Source: JAXHUH01 sp034211175
Lineage (GTDB): Bacteria; Actinomycetota; Acidimicrobiia; Acidimicrobiales; CAIXPF01
Assembly (NCBI GenBank): GCA_034211175.1
Contig: JAXHUH010000046.1
Coordinates: forward strand, 1-37,317
DNA length: 37,317 nucleotides
Direction of reading: 5' to 3'
The position numbers and the translations under genes were made by a program. Below the pieces are notes generated by a model. That model worked only from the letters and a program-made list of their open reading frames with translations. It did not search any database and was not told the origin of the DNA. Positions within the stretch are counted from its first letter, which is position 1, and the number at the start of each line of letters is the position of its first letter. This document shows positions 25,407-34,170 of the stretch, one piece after another.

Positions 25407-26741
25407 TCAGCGCTGGAAGTCGTAGATCGGGCCGAGCCCGAGCAGGCCGGTCAGGTCGTCGAGCGCGGCGCGGCTCTCGTCGAGCAGCGCCGGGTCGGCC
25501 AGGTCGTCGAGGCCGAGCTCGTCGCGGTGGTGGCGCCCCACCCAGGCCTCGAGCTCGCCGAGCCGCTCCCGGTCGACCATCGAGCCGGCGGCGACCACGC
25601 CGTTCGACCCCTCGACGAGCGGCAGCCGCAGGCGCAGGCACGCCGGGCCACCGCCGTTGGCCATGGACTCGCGCAGGTCGACGATCTCGACCGCGTCGAT
25701 CGGCGTGGCGGCGCGCAGCTCGTCGAGGACGGCGGACGCCGCCGGGGACTCGGCGGCTTCGATCGGAGCGACGAGCACGAGCCGGCCGTCCGAGGCGGTG
25801 ACGAGCTGGCTGTTGAACAGGTAGCTGCCGACCGCCTCGTCGAGGCTCAGCCGGGCCCGGGGGACCTCGAGCACCTCGAGGCCCTCGACGAGGTCGCGCA
25901 GGCGCCCGACCACGTCGGCCCGGTCGGCGAACGCGTCCTCGTGGGCGAGCAGCACGTGGCGGTGGCCGACGGCGACGACGTCGTTGTGGAACCCGCCGGC
26001 GTCGATGGCGTCGCGGTGCTGGCGCACGTGGAGGGTGCGCGCCGGGTCGAGGCCGTGCTGGCGGGCCACGGCCTGCGACGCCTCGAGCGTCTGACGGGCG
26101 GAGAACCGCTGCGGCCCGTCGCCGCGACCGTCGCCCGCGGCCCGCCCGTGGACCAGGATCGTCACCGCGGCGCCGTCGGCGCCGACGAGGCGGGTGTGGT
26201 TCGCCGCCCCCTCGTCGCCGAGGTCGGGCGTGGCGGGGAGCGCCTCGTGGACGACGACGGCTCCCGCGTCCAGGCCGGGCCGCAACGTCGCCCGCAGCGC
26301 CGTCGTCGTGAACCCCGCCTCGATGGAGCGGTGGAGCTGGCTGACCAGGTTGGCCGGGGTGACGTGGAGCCGGCCGTCCGCCGTGTCCGGCGGGGCCGAC
26401 ACCGTGGCGGCGTTGGCCGTCCACATCGACGACGCGGACGACACCGCGGCCAGCAGGCCGGGTGCCTCCCGGGCCACCCGGGCGAGCACGGCGCGGTCGT
26501 CGCCCTCGAAGCCCAGCCGGCGCAGGGTCGCGACGTGGGGCCGCTCGTGGGGCGGCAGCACTCCCTGGGGCACGCCCAGCGCCACGAGGCGGCGCATCTT
26601 GTCGATGCCCTGGAGCGCCGCCCGTCTCGGTGACGAGCGCCGTCCCCGGCTGGCGGCGGCCGCGAGGTTGCCGGACGCGAGGCCGGCGAACGTGTGGGTC
26701 GGCCCGACGAGGCCGTCGAGGTCGATCTCCGGCGGGCTCAC
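25407..26741 (-). CDS. astB: N-succinylarginine dihydrolase AstB
   Basis: Second enzyme of the arginine succinyltransferase pathway: hydrolyses N2-succinylarginine to N2-succinylornithine, ammonia and CO2. The 444 residues are the family length. It starts with DLDGLVGPTHTFAGLASGN and keeps the catalytic triad, Glu177 (LGDEGAANH), His252 (GGFHNDVVAVG) and Cys368 (NGGGPACLR), close to positions 174, 248 and 365 of E. coli AstB. Other family blocks are GSYLFNSQLV and ESMANGGGP. GTG 26741 lies 25 bp after the astA stop, so the two form an operon. The later pathway genes astC, astD and astE are absent from the window. Confidence 0.95.
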   Translation of the reverse strand: MSPPEIDLDGLVGPTHTFAGLASGNLAAAASRGRRSSPRRAALQGIDKMRRLVALGVPQGVLPPHERPHVATLRRLGFEGDDRAVLARVAREAPGLLAAVSSASSMWTANAATVSAPPDTADGRLHVTPANLVSQLHRSIEAGFTTTALRATLRPGLDAGAVVVHEALPATPDLGDEGAANHTRLVGADGAAVTILVHGRAAGDGRGDGPQRFSARQTLEASQAVARQHGLDPARTLHVRQHRDAIDAGGFHNDVVAVGHRHVLLAHEDAFADRADVVGRLRDLVEGLEVLEVPRARLSLDEAVGSYLFNSQLVTASDGRLVLVAPIEAAESPAASAVLDELRAATPIDAVEIVDLRESMANGGGPACLRLRLPLVEGSNGVVAAGSMVDRERLGELEAWVGRHHRDELGLDDLADPALLDESRAALDDLTGLLGLGPIYDFQR

Positions 26742-26766
26742 CGGCGCCGGGACGTGTGCGGGCGGG

Positions 26767-27807
26767 TCACGGACGGGCGCCCGGACCGAGGATGCGGAAG
26801 CGCACCTCGTCGCCCGTGGTCACGTCGAGGCGGGCGGCGACGTCGGGGCTGAGCCGCAGCTCGTGCTCGTCGAAGCCGACCTGGGCGATCAGCGACCGGA
26901 ACCCCTCGAGCCGGCGGTTGGTCACCATCGCCTGCGCTGCGCGGGCCGCGACCCGGCTCACCGCCACCGGCGCCACCCGGGACTCGCGGGTCGAGAGCAG
27001 GTCGTCGCGGTTGGCCTCCACCGTCGGGCCGCCGTCGAAGATGTCGATGTAGTGCTCGTAGCGGAACCCCTCCTCCTGGAGGAGACGCAGCGCCGGCTCG
27101 GTGTCGGGGTGGGTCCGCCCGATGGCTTCCTGGGTCTCGGGCCGCAGGAGCGGCACGTAGATCGGCTGGGTCGGCATCAGCTCGGCGATGAACGTCTTCT
27201 CCCCCGACCCCGACCGCCGGTCCGCCTCGACGAAGCTCATGCCGAGGAAGTGGCTCGGCAGGCCGATCCAGAACGGGGACTCGCCGTTCTCGTCGAGGAC
27301 GCCGCGCAGCTCCGCGATCAGCGGGTCGCTGAACCGCTCGGGGTGGTCGGCGACGAGCATCGTGCGTGACAGCGACAGCAGCCGGCCGTTGCCGGACTTG
27401 CGCCACTCGGCGTCGAGGTAGAGGCGGCACAGCTCGCTGCCGCCCGTGTAGTCGTTCGACAGGTACAGCGTCGGGATCGTGACGTGCACCCCGAGGCGAC
27501 GGCTGGCGTGGACGATCCGACCGACCCGGTAGCTGTAGAACGCGTCGGAGAGGCCGACGCCGGCGATGATGCCCGAGGTGCCGACGATGGCGCCCGTCTC
27601 CGGGTCCTCGAGCACCATGAGGTACTCCTGGCCGGTCGGGGCGCTCACGTCGGGGGCGACCGCGGCCTCCGCCGCCGCCAGCAGTCGATCCAGGTTCTCG
27701 TCGCCGGACGGCAGGTTCGTGAGCCCGTCGAGCTCGGGACCGGCGCGCTCCAGCAGTGACGCCACCGCATCCTTGTCGGCGGCGCAGGCGAAGCGGACGA
27801 CGGTCAT
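26767..27807 (-). CDS. astA: Arginine N-succinyltransferase AstA
   Basis: First pathway step: transfers succinyl from succinyl-CoA to the alpha-amino group of arginine. The 346-residue protein has the AstA signature segments: VRFACAADKDAVASLLERAG at the N-terminus, then GLTNLPSGDE, VGTSGIIAGVGLSDAFYSYR, TLYLSNDYTGGSELCRLYLD, FWIGLPSHFLGMSFVEAD, FIAELMPTQPIYVPLLRPE, and FDGGPTVEANRDDL. The fold is GNAT-like. ATG 27807 matches the short family N-terminus; a longer frame exists upstream but has no family similarity. It precedes astB by 25 bp. This pathway is best known from Gammaproteobacteria, so its presence here is unusual. Confidence 0.95.
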   Translation of the reverse strand: MTVVRFACAADKDAVASLLERAGPELDGLTNLPSGDENLDRLLAAAEAAVAPDVSAPTGQEYLMVLEDPETGAIVGTSGIIAGVGLSDAFYSYRVGRIVHASRRLGVHVTIPTLYLSNDYTGGSELCRLYLDAEWRKSGNGRLLSLSRTMLVADHPERFSDPLIAELRGVLDENGESPFWIGLPSHFLGMSFVEADRRSGSGEKTFIAELMPTQPIYVPLLRPETQEAIGRTHPDTEPALRLLQEEGFRYEHYIDIFDGGPTVEANRDDLLSTRESRVAPVAVSRVAARAAQAMVTNRRLEGFRSLIAQVGFDEHELRLSPDVAARLDVTTGDEVRFRILGPGARP

Positions 27808-28023
27808 CGCCCCAAGACTACGACGGGTCGGCACCCATCACCGGACCGCGGCGGTCACGGACCGACCCGCGGGCCTGCACCTACGATGGCCCGGCGCTGA
27901 ACGACGCGGGCCCCGGGGCCTCCCACCGGCCCGCAGGGAACCGCACCGAATTGCACCGAACGACCGGGAGCGCACCGTGAACCGTCGAGCGATCCCCGCA
28001 CGAACCCCCGGACCGTCGCGCCG

Positions 28024-28845
28024 ATGACGGGCCACCTCGAGGAGCTGGCCCCCGGCGCGTACGCGTGGCTGCAGTCGCCGGCGCGGCCCGGGGTCACCAA
28101 CGCTGGCGTCGTCGTCGACGCCGACGGGATCACGCTGGTGGACTCGCTCATGGTGGCCAGCCAGTACGAGCCGCTGGCCGAGGCCGTCGAGCGCTGGGGC
28201 CTGCCCATCCGCCGGCTGGTGCTGACGTCGAGCCACATCGGCCACGTCGGCGGGTCGGCCCGGTTCTGGATGGCCGCGTGCTACGGGAGCCCCCAGACGA
28301 GCGCGCTGCTGGACCAGCCGCCGAACGTCGTCGGCTACCGACGGATGACCCCGGAGTTCGCCGACGAGCTCACCGATGACCTCCGCACCCGGCCGGTGAG
28401 CCACACCGTGACCGATCCGGTGCAGCTGACCGACGCGCTGGCCGCCTACCCGGTGACCGGCCACCAGCTCGAGAACCTCGTGGTCGTGGCGCCCGGTGCC
28501 GGTGTGCTGTACGCCGGGGCGATGTGCTGCTTCGGGACCACGCCGCTCGCGTTCGACGGCGACCCCGCGGCGTGGGCCGCGCAGCTCGACGAGATGGCGG
28601 GCTGGGCGCCGGTCGTGGTGCCCGGGCAGGGCCCGGTCGGCGGACCGGCGGAGGTGTCCGCGCTCGCCGACTACCTGCGCGCGTGCGTGGCCGCCGACGG
28701 CGACCCCACCGCGATCGGGCCCGGGCCGTGGGACGACTGGACGATGCGTTCCAACGACGCCGTGAACGTCGAGCGTGCGGCGATGTTGGCCCGCGGCGAC
28801 CGGTCGGTGCCCCCGACGATGCTCCACCAGCTCGGGCTCACCTGA
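28024..28845 (+). CDS. Metallo-beta-lactamase-fold protein with degenerate metal site
   Basis: The 273-residue protein has the beta-lactamase-like layout: PGAYAWLQSPARPGVTNAGV, VVDADGITLVDSLM, LVLTSSHIGHVGGSARF, TGHQLENLVVVAPGAGVLYAGAM in two parts, and a late VVPGQGPVGGPAE. The usual T-H-x-H-x-D-H-x-x-G motif reads T68-S-S-H71-I-G-H74-V-G-G: the first His is Ser and the Asp is Gly. The later Asp ligand region is GAMCCFG. It is therefore unlikely to bind two zinc ions as hydrolases do; a binding role or other chemistry is possible. The gene is convergent with carD, 36 bp between stops. Confidence 0.8.
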   Translation: MTGHLEELAPGAYAWLQSPARPGVTNAGVVVDADGITLVDSLMVASQYEPLAEAVERWGLPIRRLVLTSSHIGHVGGSARFWMAACYGSPQTSALLDQPPNVVGYRRMTPEFADELTDDLRTRPVSHTVTDPVQLTDALAAYPVTGHQLENLVVVAPGAGVLYAGAMCCFGTTPLAFDGDPAAWAAQLDEMAGWAPVVVPGQGPVGGPAEVSALADYLRACVAADGDPTAIGPGPWDDWTMRSNDAVNVERAAMLARGDRSVPPTMLHQLGLT

Positions 28846-28881
28846 GCGACCCCACGGCGAGCCCGACCGTGGCCGCCGGGA

Positions 28882-29361
28882 TCAGGCGATCTGGGCCTCG
28901 ACCTTGGACAGCGCCTCGTCCTCGGTGACGTCGAGGGCGAAGCTCAGCTCCGACACGAGGACGCTCTGCGCCTTCTGGAGCATCGACTTCTCACCGGCGC
29001 TGAGGCCCTTCGAGGCCTCGCGCAGGGCCAGGTTCCGGACCACCTCGGCGACCTGGTAGACGTCGCCCGACTTCAGCTTCTCCTGGTGGTTCTTGAACCG
29101 CCGGCTCCAGTTGGCGGGCTCGCGCACGTCCTTCTTGGCGAGCAGCTCGAAGAGGTCCTCGACGTCCTCGGTGCTGATCGGCATGCGCATCCCCACCTCC
29201 TCGGCCTTGTCGGAGGGAACCGAGAGCGTGAGATCGCCGTGCGCCATGCGGAGCACGAGGTACTCCTTCGACTCGCCGAACGCTTCGCGCACCTCGGTGC
29301 GCTCGATCACCGCAGCTCCGTGATGGGGGTACACCACACGATCACCGGGTTTGAAGGACAT
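28882..29361 (-). CDS. carD: CarD-family RNA polymerase-binding transcription factor
   Basis: The 159-residue protein starts MSFKPGDRVVYPHHGAAVIE, the RNAP-interacting Tudor-like domain of CarD/CdnL, followed by LTLSVPSDKAEEVGMRMPIS and a helical DNA-binding C-terminus containing ANWSRRFKNHQEKL and the conserved Trp that wedges into the -10 upstream fork. CarD stabilises open complexes, notably at rRNA promoters, and is essential in mycobacteria. AGGAG lies 4 nt before ATG 29361; longer starts are not supported. In other actinobacteria ispD follows carD; here it is followed by a convergent gene. Confidence 0.95.
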   Translation of the reverse strand: MSFKPGDRVVYPHHGAAVIERTEVREAFGESKEYLVLRMAHGDLTLSVPSDKAEEVGMRMPISTEDVEDLFELLAKKDVREPANWSRRFKNHQEKLKSGDVYQVAEVVRNLALREASKGLSAGEKSMLQKAQSVLVSELSFALDVTEDEALSKVEAQIA

Positions 29362-29703
29362 GGATCTCCTGGATACTGCACGACGCGCCGGCCGGGGATG
29401 GGTCGACGGACACATGGGCTCTGTCTCGCGGGCGCCGACCCATCACGATGGGTCATGCTGTGGCACGCGCGCACGGCACCCCGGCAGCACCGTGTGCGGC
29501 GACACCGGAGCGTCTGCACGGGAATCCACCTGAGCGACGGGCACGCGGGCCCGCCAACATCATGGCATTGTACGACTTCAGCCAACCGCACGAGCAGTCG
29601 ATGACTGCGGTTCGCCCCCGTGGGCGGTCCGGCGCGACGACCGGGCACGGTCCGGGAGCCAGCGGCGGCCGCGCCGACGCCGTCGCGCCCCGGAGGACCT
29701 GAG
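29362..29703. other. 342-bp divergent intergenic region between carD and the ASCH gene
   Basis: Holds the AGGAG of carD at its left edge and GGAGG for the ASCH gene near 29691. An inverted repeat GACCCAT-CACG-ATGGGTC lies at 29437-29454. A -10-like TACAAT reads on the minus strand at 29572-29567, without a clear -35. I see no small gene. The ispD-like gene expected near carD is not here. Confidence 0.5.
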
Positions 29704-30296
29704 ATGCTGCTGCGGGCCGCCGTGCTCGACCGGATCGCCGCCGGGGAGGTCGACCTCGCCTTCCGGAGCTGGCGGCGCCCCACGGTGCGGGCCGGCGGCA
29801 CGTTGCGGACCGCCGTCGGCGTGCTCGCGATCGGTGCCGTCGAGCCGATCTCGCCCGATGACATCAGCGACGGCGACGCCCGGCGAGCGGGCCACGACGG
29901 CCGCGCGGCGCTCCTGGCCGATCTCGAGCGGGCGCCGTCTCGTGGGGCGGGCGACAGCGGGCGGACGATCTATCGCATCGAGCTCCGCCTCGCCGGCGAG
30001 GATCCCCGCGAGGCCCGGCGACTCCACACCGATCTCGGCGACGGCGAGCGGGAGCAGCTCGATGCCGCACTCGACCGCATGGACGCGAGCCGGGACGCAC
30101 CGGGCTGGGCGCGTGCCGCGCTGGCGCTGATCGCCGACCGGCCGAGCTCGCCGCCGTGCTCGGCCAGGAGCGCACGCCGTTCAAGCGGCGGGTCCGACGA
30201 CTGAAGGAACTGGGGCTGACCGAGAGCCTCCGCGTCGGCTACCGCCTGTCGCCACGGGCCCTCGCCTACCTGGGTGACGGCACGGACGCGCCCTGA
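29704..30296 (+). pseudogene. ASCH-domain plus winged-helix protein, frameshifted
   Basis: The first frame from ATG 29704 (GGAGG upstream) encodes an ASCH/PUA-like domain: MLLRAAVLDRIAAGEVDLAF, RRPTVRAGGTLRTAVGVLAI, RTIYRIELRLAGEDPR, then a helix ending ARAALALIADRP at about residue 147. Here the frame slips into nonsense and stops at 30204. The next frame continues perfectly from GAG at 30144: ELAAVLGQERTPFKRRVRRL then LGLTESLRVGYRLSPRALAYL, a winged helix, ending TGA 30294-30296. Actinobacterial homologues that I recall have both parts in one protein with a few more residues (RPGVRAxEL-like) at the junction. A deletion of one base, or of about 16, explains this. Disabled gene or sequence error. 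Confidence 0.75.
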
Positions 30297-30509
30297 CCGG
30301 GTCGGGCCGGGACCCGGCCGGTCGGCGCTGTCGCGGCCCGCGACTACGATCGAACGGATGTTCCCGAGGGGCCCACGAGTCGGCGTACCGGCCGGCGCAC
30401 GAGCCGGCGGTGCGGCGGGCCGACGAAACCTCCGGTCGGCGCGTCGCGAGACGAGACACGTCGCCGCCCGCGGCGACGGGTGTCAGGGCGCCCTCGTAAC
30501 GTCGGCCCC

Positions 30510-33197
30510 ATGACGGCACCAGTGGCCCCCGCCGCGCTCGGCCGCGGCCTCGTGATCGAGGCCGGCTCCCCGGTGCCCCCGACCTGGGCCGACACCCCGG
30601 TCCACGTGATCGGCGCCGACCCCGGCGACCGGCTCATCGCCGAGCTGCACGACGCCTGGTCTCGGCGCGTCCCCGTGGTGATGGCACTGGAGGTCGACCC
30701 GGGCGTGTTCCGGGCCGCGCCCGGCTTCGACGACGAGCCGTGGACGCTCGATCCGACCTTCGAGATCGCCGCCGACCGCCTCCACTTCCTCCTGTGGGCC
30801 AACACCTACGACGGCCGGCGCACCGATCGCGACCCGGTGTGGTGGTGGGCGGTCAAGGCCGCGCGCCTCGGCGGCGAGGTCGGCGACGACGTCGACCTGG
30901 TGCTGGGCGACGGCCGCCGGGCCTGGGTCGACGGCGGCCCCCGACCGGCCCCGGCGCTCGACGGCGACGACGTCGTGGTCCACCGCGAGTCCGTCGAGTT
31001 GGGCGAGCTCCGGGTGGCGCCGTCGCCGTCCGACCCGGCCGACCACCTCAGCGAGGGCCTCGCGCCCGACCAGCTCGCCGCGGTCGCCCACGGCGCCGGG
31101 CCGGCCCGGATCATCGCCCCGGCGGGCTCGGGCAAGACCCGGGTGCTGACGGCCCGCCTGCGCCACCTGCTCGTCGACCGGGGGTTCGAGCCGCCCTCGG
31201 TGCTCGCCGTGGCGTACAACAAGAAGGCCCAGCTCGAGCTGGAGAGCCGGATCGGCGACGTGCGCAGTCGCGTCCGCACGCTCAACTCGCTCGGCCTCAA
31301 CCTCGTCGGCCGGGCCCTCGGCCGGACGCCGACCGTCCTCGACGAGCGCGAGGTGCGCCGCATCGTCGAGCGGCTGGTGCCGATCCCCCGCCGGCGGGCC
31401 AACACCGATCCGCTCGGCCCCTACGTCGAGGCGCTCTCGCTCGTCCGCCTCGGCTTACGGGACCCGTCCGTGGTCGAGGAGCAGACCGACGACGTGCCCG
31501 GCCTGGCCGATGCCTTCGGCCCGTTCCGTCGAACCCTGGCCGAGATGGGCGCCGTCGACTTCGACGAGCAGATCTACCGGGCCATCGAGGTGCTCCTCGC
31601 CGACGGGGAGTTCCGGCGGATGGCCCAGCAGTCGTGCCGTCACCTCCTCGTCGACGAGTTCCAGGACCTCACCCCCGCCCACGTGCTCATGCTCCGCCTG
31701 CTGGCCGCACCGGGCTTCGACGTGTTCGGCGTCGGCGACGACGACCAGGTCATCTACGGCCACGCCGGCGCGGACCCCCGGTTCCTCGTCCACTTCGCCG
31801 AGCTGTTCCCCGGTGCCGCCGACCATCCGCTCGAGGTGAACTACCGGTGCCCGGCGACCGTCGTGGACAAGGCGGCGACGCTGCTCGGCTACAACCACAC
31901 CCGCGTCGCCAAGACCATCCGGCCCGGGCCCGACGCCGATCCCGACGAGGCGGCGCTGAAGGTGATCGCCCACGAGAGCGCCGGGGGCGGTGCCGCCATC
32001 GCCGACACGGTCCGGGCATGGCTCGACGACGGGGTCGAGGGCCGCGACATCGCCGTGCTGGCCCGGGTCAACTCGGTGCTGCTCGTGCCCCACGTCGTCC
32101 TCGGCGAGGCGGGCGTCCCGGTGGCGTCGACGATGCGCAGCGACATCCTCCGCCGCACCGGCATGCGCGCCGCGCTCGCCTACCTCCGCATCGCCGACGA
32201 CCCGGGCCGCATGGCGGCGACCGACATCGTCGAGATCCTCCGGCGCCCGACCCGTGGGCTGCCGCCGTGGTTCAGCGACCGCCTCGGGCGGCGCTCGTGG
32301 AACCTCGACCGCCTCGCGGCCATCCGCTCCCAGGTGCCGGAGAACGTCGCCCCGAAGGTCGACCAGCTCGTCGCCGACCTCTCGCTCGTCGCCGACGCCG
32401 CGCCGAGGGGCACCGGCGCGGTGCTCGACGTCGTGCGCGACGAGGTCGGCCTCGGCCAGGCGATGCAGCTGCTCGACGGCAACCGGGCCGCCACCGGCGC
32501 CACCCACATGGACGACCTCGACGCGCTCCGCCAGCTCGCCGACCTCCACCCCGACGTCGCCACGTTCGAGTCATGGCTCACCGACGCGCTCGAGCACACC
32601 TCGAACGACGACGACGGCGTGACCATCTCGACGATCCACCGGGTGAAGGGCTCCGAGTGGGACCGGGTGATCGTGTTCGGCGTCTCGGCCGGCCTCGTGC
32701 CCCACCGGCTGGCGGAGAACCGGGAGGAGGAGCGGCGTGTCCTCCACGTGGCCATGACCCGGGCCCGCCGGGAGGCCGTGCTGCTGGCCGACGGCGCGCG
32801 CCGCTCGCGGTTCCTGGCCGAGCTCGACGGCAGCGCCCCGAAGGAGCCCCCGCCGTCGCAGCGGGCGGGGCGTGCCGCCACCGCCGCCGGCGGGCGGCGC
32901 GACGGTGCGGCCGGCACCGACGGGCGCACATCGGGGCTGCCGGAGCCCGACGAGGCCGTGCTCGGCGCCCTGCGGGCGTGGCGCTCGGAGCGGTCGCGCA
33001 CCGACGGCGTCCCCGCCTACATCGTGTTCAACGACCGCACCATGGCGGCGATGGCGCGCAGCTGCCCGCGCACGGAGCGGGAGCTCGCCACGGTCCCCGG
33101 CATCGGCCCCGCGAAGTTGGAGAACTACGGCGACGAGCTGCTCGCGCTGATCTCCGAGCACACGCCGTCCACCGATGACCGCGCCGGAGACAACTGA
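30510..33197 (+). CDS. UvrD/PcrA-type SF1 DNA helicase with HRDC domain and novel N-terminal domain
   Basis: The 895-residue protein has all SF1A motifs: Q-motif LAPDQLAAV (184-192), Walker A APAGSGKT (203-210), motif II DEFQD (382-386), motif III GDDDQVIYGHAGAD (409-422), motif IV-V HRVKGSEWDRVIVFGV and motif VI VAMTRARRE. An HRDC domain closes it (YIVFNDRTMAAMARSCP, TVPGIGPAKLENYGDELL), like mycobacterial UvrD2. Unlike ordinary UvrD, about 180 residues precede the helicase core (VHVIGADPGDRLIAELHDAW, FLLWANTYDGRRTDRDPVWWW); I do not recognise this part. It presumably unwinds DNA 3' to 5' in repair. The ATG at 30510 begins MTAPVAPAAL; ATGA overlap with the end of a doubtful small frame precedes it. 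Confidence 0.93.
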   Translation: MTAPVAPAALGRGLVIEAGSPVPPTWADTPVHVIGADPGDRLIAELHDAWSRRVPVVMALEVDPGVFRAAPGFDDEPWTLDPTFEIAADRLHFLLWANTYDGRRTDRDPVWWWAVKAARLGGEVGDDVDLVLGDGRRAWVDGGPRPAPALDGDDVVVHRESVELGELRVAPSPSDPADHLSEGLAPDQLAAVAHGAGPARIIAPAGSGKTRVLTARLRHLLVDRGFEPPSVLAVAYNKKAQLELESRIGDVRSRVRTLNSLGLNLVGRALGRTPTVLDEREVRRIVERLVPIPRRRANTDPLGPYVEALSLVRLGLRDPSVVEEQTDDVPGLADAFGPFRRTLAEMGAVDFDEQIYRAIEVLLADGEFRRMAQQSCRHLLVDEFQDLTPAHVLMLRLLAAPGFDVFGVGDDDQVIYGHAGADPRFLVHFAELFPGAADHPLEVNYRCPATVVDKAATLLGYNHTRVAKTIRPGPDADPDEAALKVIAHESAGGGAAIADTVRAWLDDGVEGRDIAVLARVNSVLLVPHVVLGEAGVPVASTMRSDILRRTGMRAALAYLRIADDPGRMAATDIVEILRRPTRGLPPWFSDRLGRRSWNLDRLAAIRSQVPENVAPKVDQLVADLSLVADAAPRGTGAVLDVVRDEVGLGQAMQLLDGNRAATGATHMDDLDALRQLADLHPDVATFESWLTDALEHTSNDDDGVTISTIHRVKGSEWDRVIVFGVSAGLVPHRLAENREEERRVLHVAMTRARREAVLLADGARRSRFLAELDGSAPKEPPPSQRAGRAATAAGGRRDGAAGTDGRTSGLPEPDEAVLGALRAWRSERSRTDGVPAYIVFNDRTMAAMARSCPRTERELATVPGIGPAKLENYGDELLALISEHTPSTDDRAGDN

Positions 33198-33398
33198 GCA
33201 CGCCGCCCGCCCGGGTGAACACAAACAGGGCGGAGAATGCGAAGAATCACCCTGCTGAACAGGCCTGAACGCGCATAGTGTTCTGTTTGCGCCACATCGA
33301 ACGTGGGTAGCTTCGCCCATCGACCACCGCAGGGGCACGGTGAAAGATGATCAGCACGGGCGGACACGTTGGGTGTCGTCGAGACACCACCAACGCGG

Positions 33399-33424
33399 GG
33401 GCCCCGGCCACACGGCCGGGGCCC
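33399..33424. terminator. 11-bp GC hairpin between convergent genes
   Basis: GGGCCCCGGCC (33399-33409) pairs with GGCCGGGGCCC (33414-33424) around ACAC. It lies between the helicase gene (stop 33197) and the MaoC-like gene (stop 33488) and closely resembles the hairpins at 4475 and 5256. No T-run. Confidence 0.7.
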
Positions 33425-33487
33425 GTTCCGCGTCGCCGGCGATGCCACCCGGGCACCGGCCGGCGCGATCCGGCTGGTCCTCCGGCG

Positions 33488-33943
33488 TCAGACGTACACG
33501 CGGAAGATGGTCTCCGCCACGCACGACGGCTTCGAGGCGCCCTCGGTCTCGAAGGTCAGCGTGACCACGTACTGCGCACCACCGTCGAAGGTGTCCACGC
33601 TCGAGAGCGTGGCGCCGAGCCGCAGCTTCGAGCCGACGGGCACGGGCGAGGGGAACCGCACCTTGTTGCACCCGTAGTTGACACCCATCGACACACCACC
33701 GACCGTCATCACCTCGGCGAGGAGCATCGGAGCGAGGGACAGCGTGAGGTAGCCGTGCGCGATCGGCCCGCCGAAGGGACCGGCCTTCGCGCGCTCCACG
33801 TCGACGTGGATCCACTGATGGTCACCCGTCGCCTCGGCGAACTGGTTCACCTGCTCCTGCGAGATGACGTGGTAGTCGGACCAGCCGAGATGCTCACCAA
33901 CCCGGCTCTTGAGGTCGTCGATGCCGTTGATCACCGTTGCCAT
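33488..33943 (-). CDS. MaoC-family (R)-enoyl-CoA hydratase
   Basis: The 151-residue hot-dog-fold protein begins MATVINGIDDLKSRVGEHLG and carries the hydratase 2 motif FAEATGDHQWIH (Asp41, His46 catalytic), followed by GPFGGPIAHGYLTLSL, and later GVNYGCNKVRFPSPVPVGSK. It is close in style to Mycobacterium Rv0130 (R-specific enoyl-CoA hydratase). It would add water to trans-2-enoyl-CoA to give (R)-3-hydroxyacyl-CoA. No strong ribosome site precedes ATG 33943. It is divergent from the carboxypeptidase-regulatory-like gene and stands alone, so the pathway is not defined. Confidence 0.92.
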   Translation of the reverse strand: MATVINGIDDLKSRVGEHLGWSDYHVISQEQVNQFAEATGDHQWIHVDVERAKAGPFGGPIAHGYLTLSLAPMLLAEVMTVGGVSMGVNYGCNKVRFPSPVPVGSKLRLGATLSSVDTFDGGAQYVVTLTFETEGASKPSCVAETIFRVYV

Positions 33944-34170
33944 GCCGACATCGTGGTCGACGACACACCATCGGTGCGAGCCCACACGCTCCCGATCAGC
34001 GGCGACGCGGAGGGTGACCAGGTAACGGTGCCGGCGGGCGATAGCATGACGTCGGCGCGGGTGGAAGGGGCCGAAGCAGCGCACCGGGTTCGGCGCGCAC
34101 GGAGCCACACCATGCAGACACCCGCAACGGCGGAACTCACAACACGGTCGACGTGCCGGACGGGACGGGC

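Noticed and set aside
22908..26633. A very long plus-strand open frame (over 1,200 codons) opposite the hypothetical, membrane and astB genes
   Set aside because: It is antisense to genes with recognisable domains. Long antisense frames are expected in very GC-rich DNA; its translation is low-complexity Arg/Gly/Asp/Val without family motifs.
30358..30513. A 51-codon frame ending in ATGA overlap with the helicase start, preceded by a -10-like TACGAT
   Set aside because: The peptide is Arg/Gly/Ala-rich without any motif and lacks a ribosome site. A leaderless start is possible but the overlap is likely to be chance.
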